NCBI RefSeq assembly: GCF_042767895.1 | Contig: NC_091555.1 | Span: 43,297,265 to 43,309,764, forward strand | Direction of reading: 5' to 3' | DNA from: Penaeus vannamei | Taxonomy: Eukaryota > Arthropoda > Malacostraca > Decapoda > Penaeidae | DNA: 12,500 nucleotides | Shown: positions 11,516 through 12,500 of the stretch, piece after piece | Layout of the letters: each line of letters starts with the position of its first letter | Numbering within the stretch: position 1 is the first letter of the stretch | Notes under the pieces: generated by a model | What the model was told of the DNA's origin: nothing | Database searches by the model: none | The model's input: the letters and a program-made list of their open reading frames with translations, nothing else | Made by a program: the position numbers and the translations under genes

Positions 11516-12500
11516 GAAGAAAAAAGAAATAAGCCATAAACACCAATGACACACAACCAAAAGAAACAAGAAATGACCATAAACACCAATGACACCACAA
11601 GAAAACAGAAATTAGACCATAAACACCAATGACACACAACAAAAGAAAAACAAGAAATGACCATAAACACCATTGACACACAACCGAAGAAAAAGAAAAA
11701 TAACTATACAACAACAATGACACACAACAAAAAGAAACAAGAAATGACCATAAACACCAATGACACACAACAAAAGGAAACAAGAAATGACCATAAACAC
11801 CAAGTGACACCACAACCGAAGAAAACAAGGAAAATGACCATAAACACCAATGACACACAACAAAAGAAACAAGAAATGACCATAAACACCAATGGCACAC
11901 AACAAAAGAAACAAGAAATGACCATAAACACCAATGACACACAACAAAGAAACAAATGACCATAAACACCATTGACACACAACCGAAGAAAAAAGAAATA
12001 ACCATAAACACCAATGACACACAACAAAAGAAACAAGAAATGACCATAAACACCAATGACACACAACAAAAGAAACAAGAAATGACCATAAACACCAATG
12101 ACACCCACACACAACAAAAGGAAAACAAGAAATGACCATAAACACCATTGACACACAACCGAAGAAAAAAGAAATAACCATAAACACCAATGACACACAA
12201 CAAAAGAAACAAGAAATGACCATAAACACCAATGACACACAACCGAAGAAAAGAAGAAAATAACCATAAACACTGCTAATGACACAAGCAATAAAAGAAA
12301 CAAGAAAATGACCATAAACACCAATGACACACAACAAAAGAAACAAGAAATGACCATAAACACCAATGACACACAACAAAAGAAACAAGAAATGACCATA
12401 AACACCAATGAAGCACACAACAAAAGAAACAAGAAATGACCATAAACACCATTGACACACAACCGAAGAAAAAAGAAATGACCATAAGCACCATTGACAC

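Larger units (their letters stand above)
414..12500. repeat. 42-bp tandem satellite array (about 285 units), right end outside window
   Basis: A 42-bp unit repeats head to tail with no intervening unique sequence. Its recognisable pieces, in order, are ATGACC or ATAACC, ATAAACACC, AATGACACACAAC or ATTGACACACAAC, then AAAAGAAACAAG or a CCGAAG-containing variant. The commonest unit has A 25, C 10, G 4, T 3, giving strong strand asymmetry and about 33% GC. The left edge is a truncated unit at about 414-438 that lacks the normal ATAAAC piece. The right edge is not reached. Main variable sites are G/A in ATGACC/ATAACC, A/T (rarely C) in AATGAC, CAAAAG versus CCGAAG, and AAACAAG versus AAAGAAG, AAAAAAG or GGAAAAAG. 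On the plus strand one frame is open and reads MTINTNDTQQKKQE per unit. The minus-strand consensus is open in all three frames. It is a non-coding minisatellite by its variation pattern. Whether it is centromeric, subtelomeric or interstitial cannot be told from here. Confidence 0.98.

Noticed and set aside
414..12500. CRISPR-like array
   Set aside because: Units are contiguous 42-bp repeats with no unique spacers, no cas genes nearby and no palindromic repeat character.
414..12500. Telomeric repeat or CENP-B box
   Set aside because: No TTAGGG-like or other short telomeric motif is present, and the unit has no sequence fitting the CENP-B box, which needs two CpG-containing core parts.

Overview
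This window looks like eukaryotic, probably animal, non-genic DNA. I find no supportable protein gene, RNA gene, mobile element, promoter or terminator. About 97% of it is one tandem repeat: a minisatellite/satellite with a 42-bp unit, running from about position 414 to the right edge and continuing beyond it. Length divided by unit size gives roughly 285 copies (an estimate). The taxon cannot be fixed from the sequence. A bacterial origin is very unlikely, because 12 kb of A/C-rich simple satellite next to a long (GA)n microsatellite has no gene-like content.

Layout: 1-223 is a purine-only (GA)n microsatellite with a 12-G run and a few interruptions. 225-240 is a short (CAGA)4 tract. 241-413 is the only low-repeat sequence, with a TG-rich patch and no recognisable gene. 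From about 414 to 12500 is the 42-bp array. One strand of the unit is very skewed: A 25, C 10, G 4, T 3 in the commonest version.

The units are not identical. A few positions vary and combine into recognisable types: ATG/ATA at the start of the unit, AAT/ATT/ACT in the middle, CAAAAG versus CCGAAG, and a final AAACAAG, AAAGAAG or AAAAAAG. Some stretches keep perfect 42-bp register for 16-22 units (about 4680-5345 and 6955-7885). Others (about 3660-3960, 8065-9010, 9330-9960 and 10538-10870) carry indels, mostly small insertions, in almost every unit. That mosaic looks like uneven long-read consensus quality, although real divergence has not been excluded.

The many long open frames here are products of the repeat. 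The unit length is a multiple of three, and the minus-strand consensus has no stop in any frame. The common unit differences change the amino acid in the only open plus-strand frame, so there is no sign of protein-level constraint. The points most worth a second look are the local higher-order patterns, the repeated insertions at one slot in the unit, the mosaic of clean and degraded blocks, and possible structural or binding-site roles of the unit.
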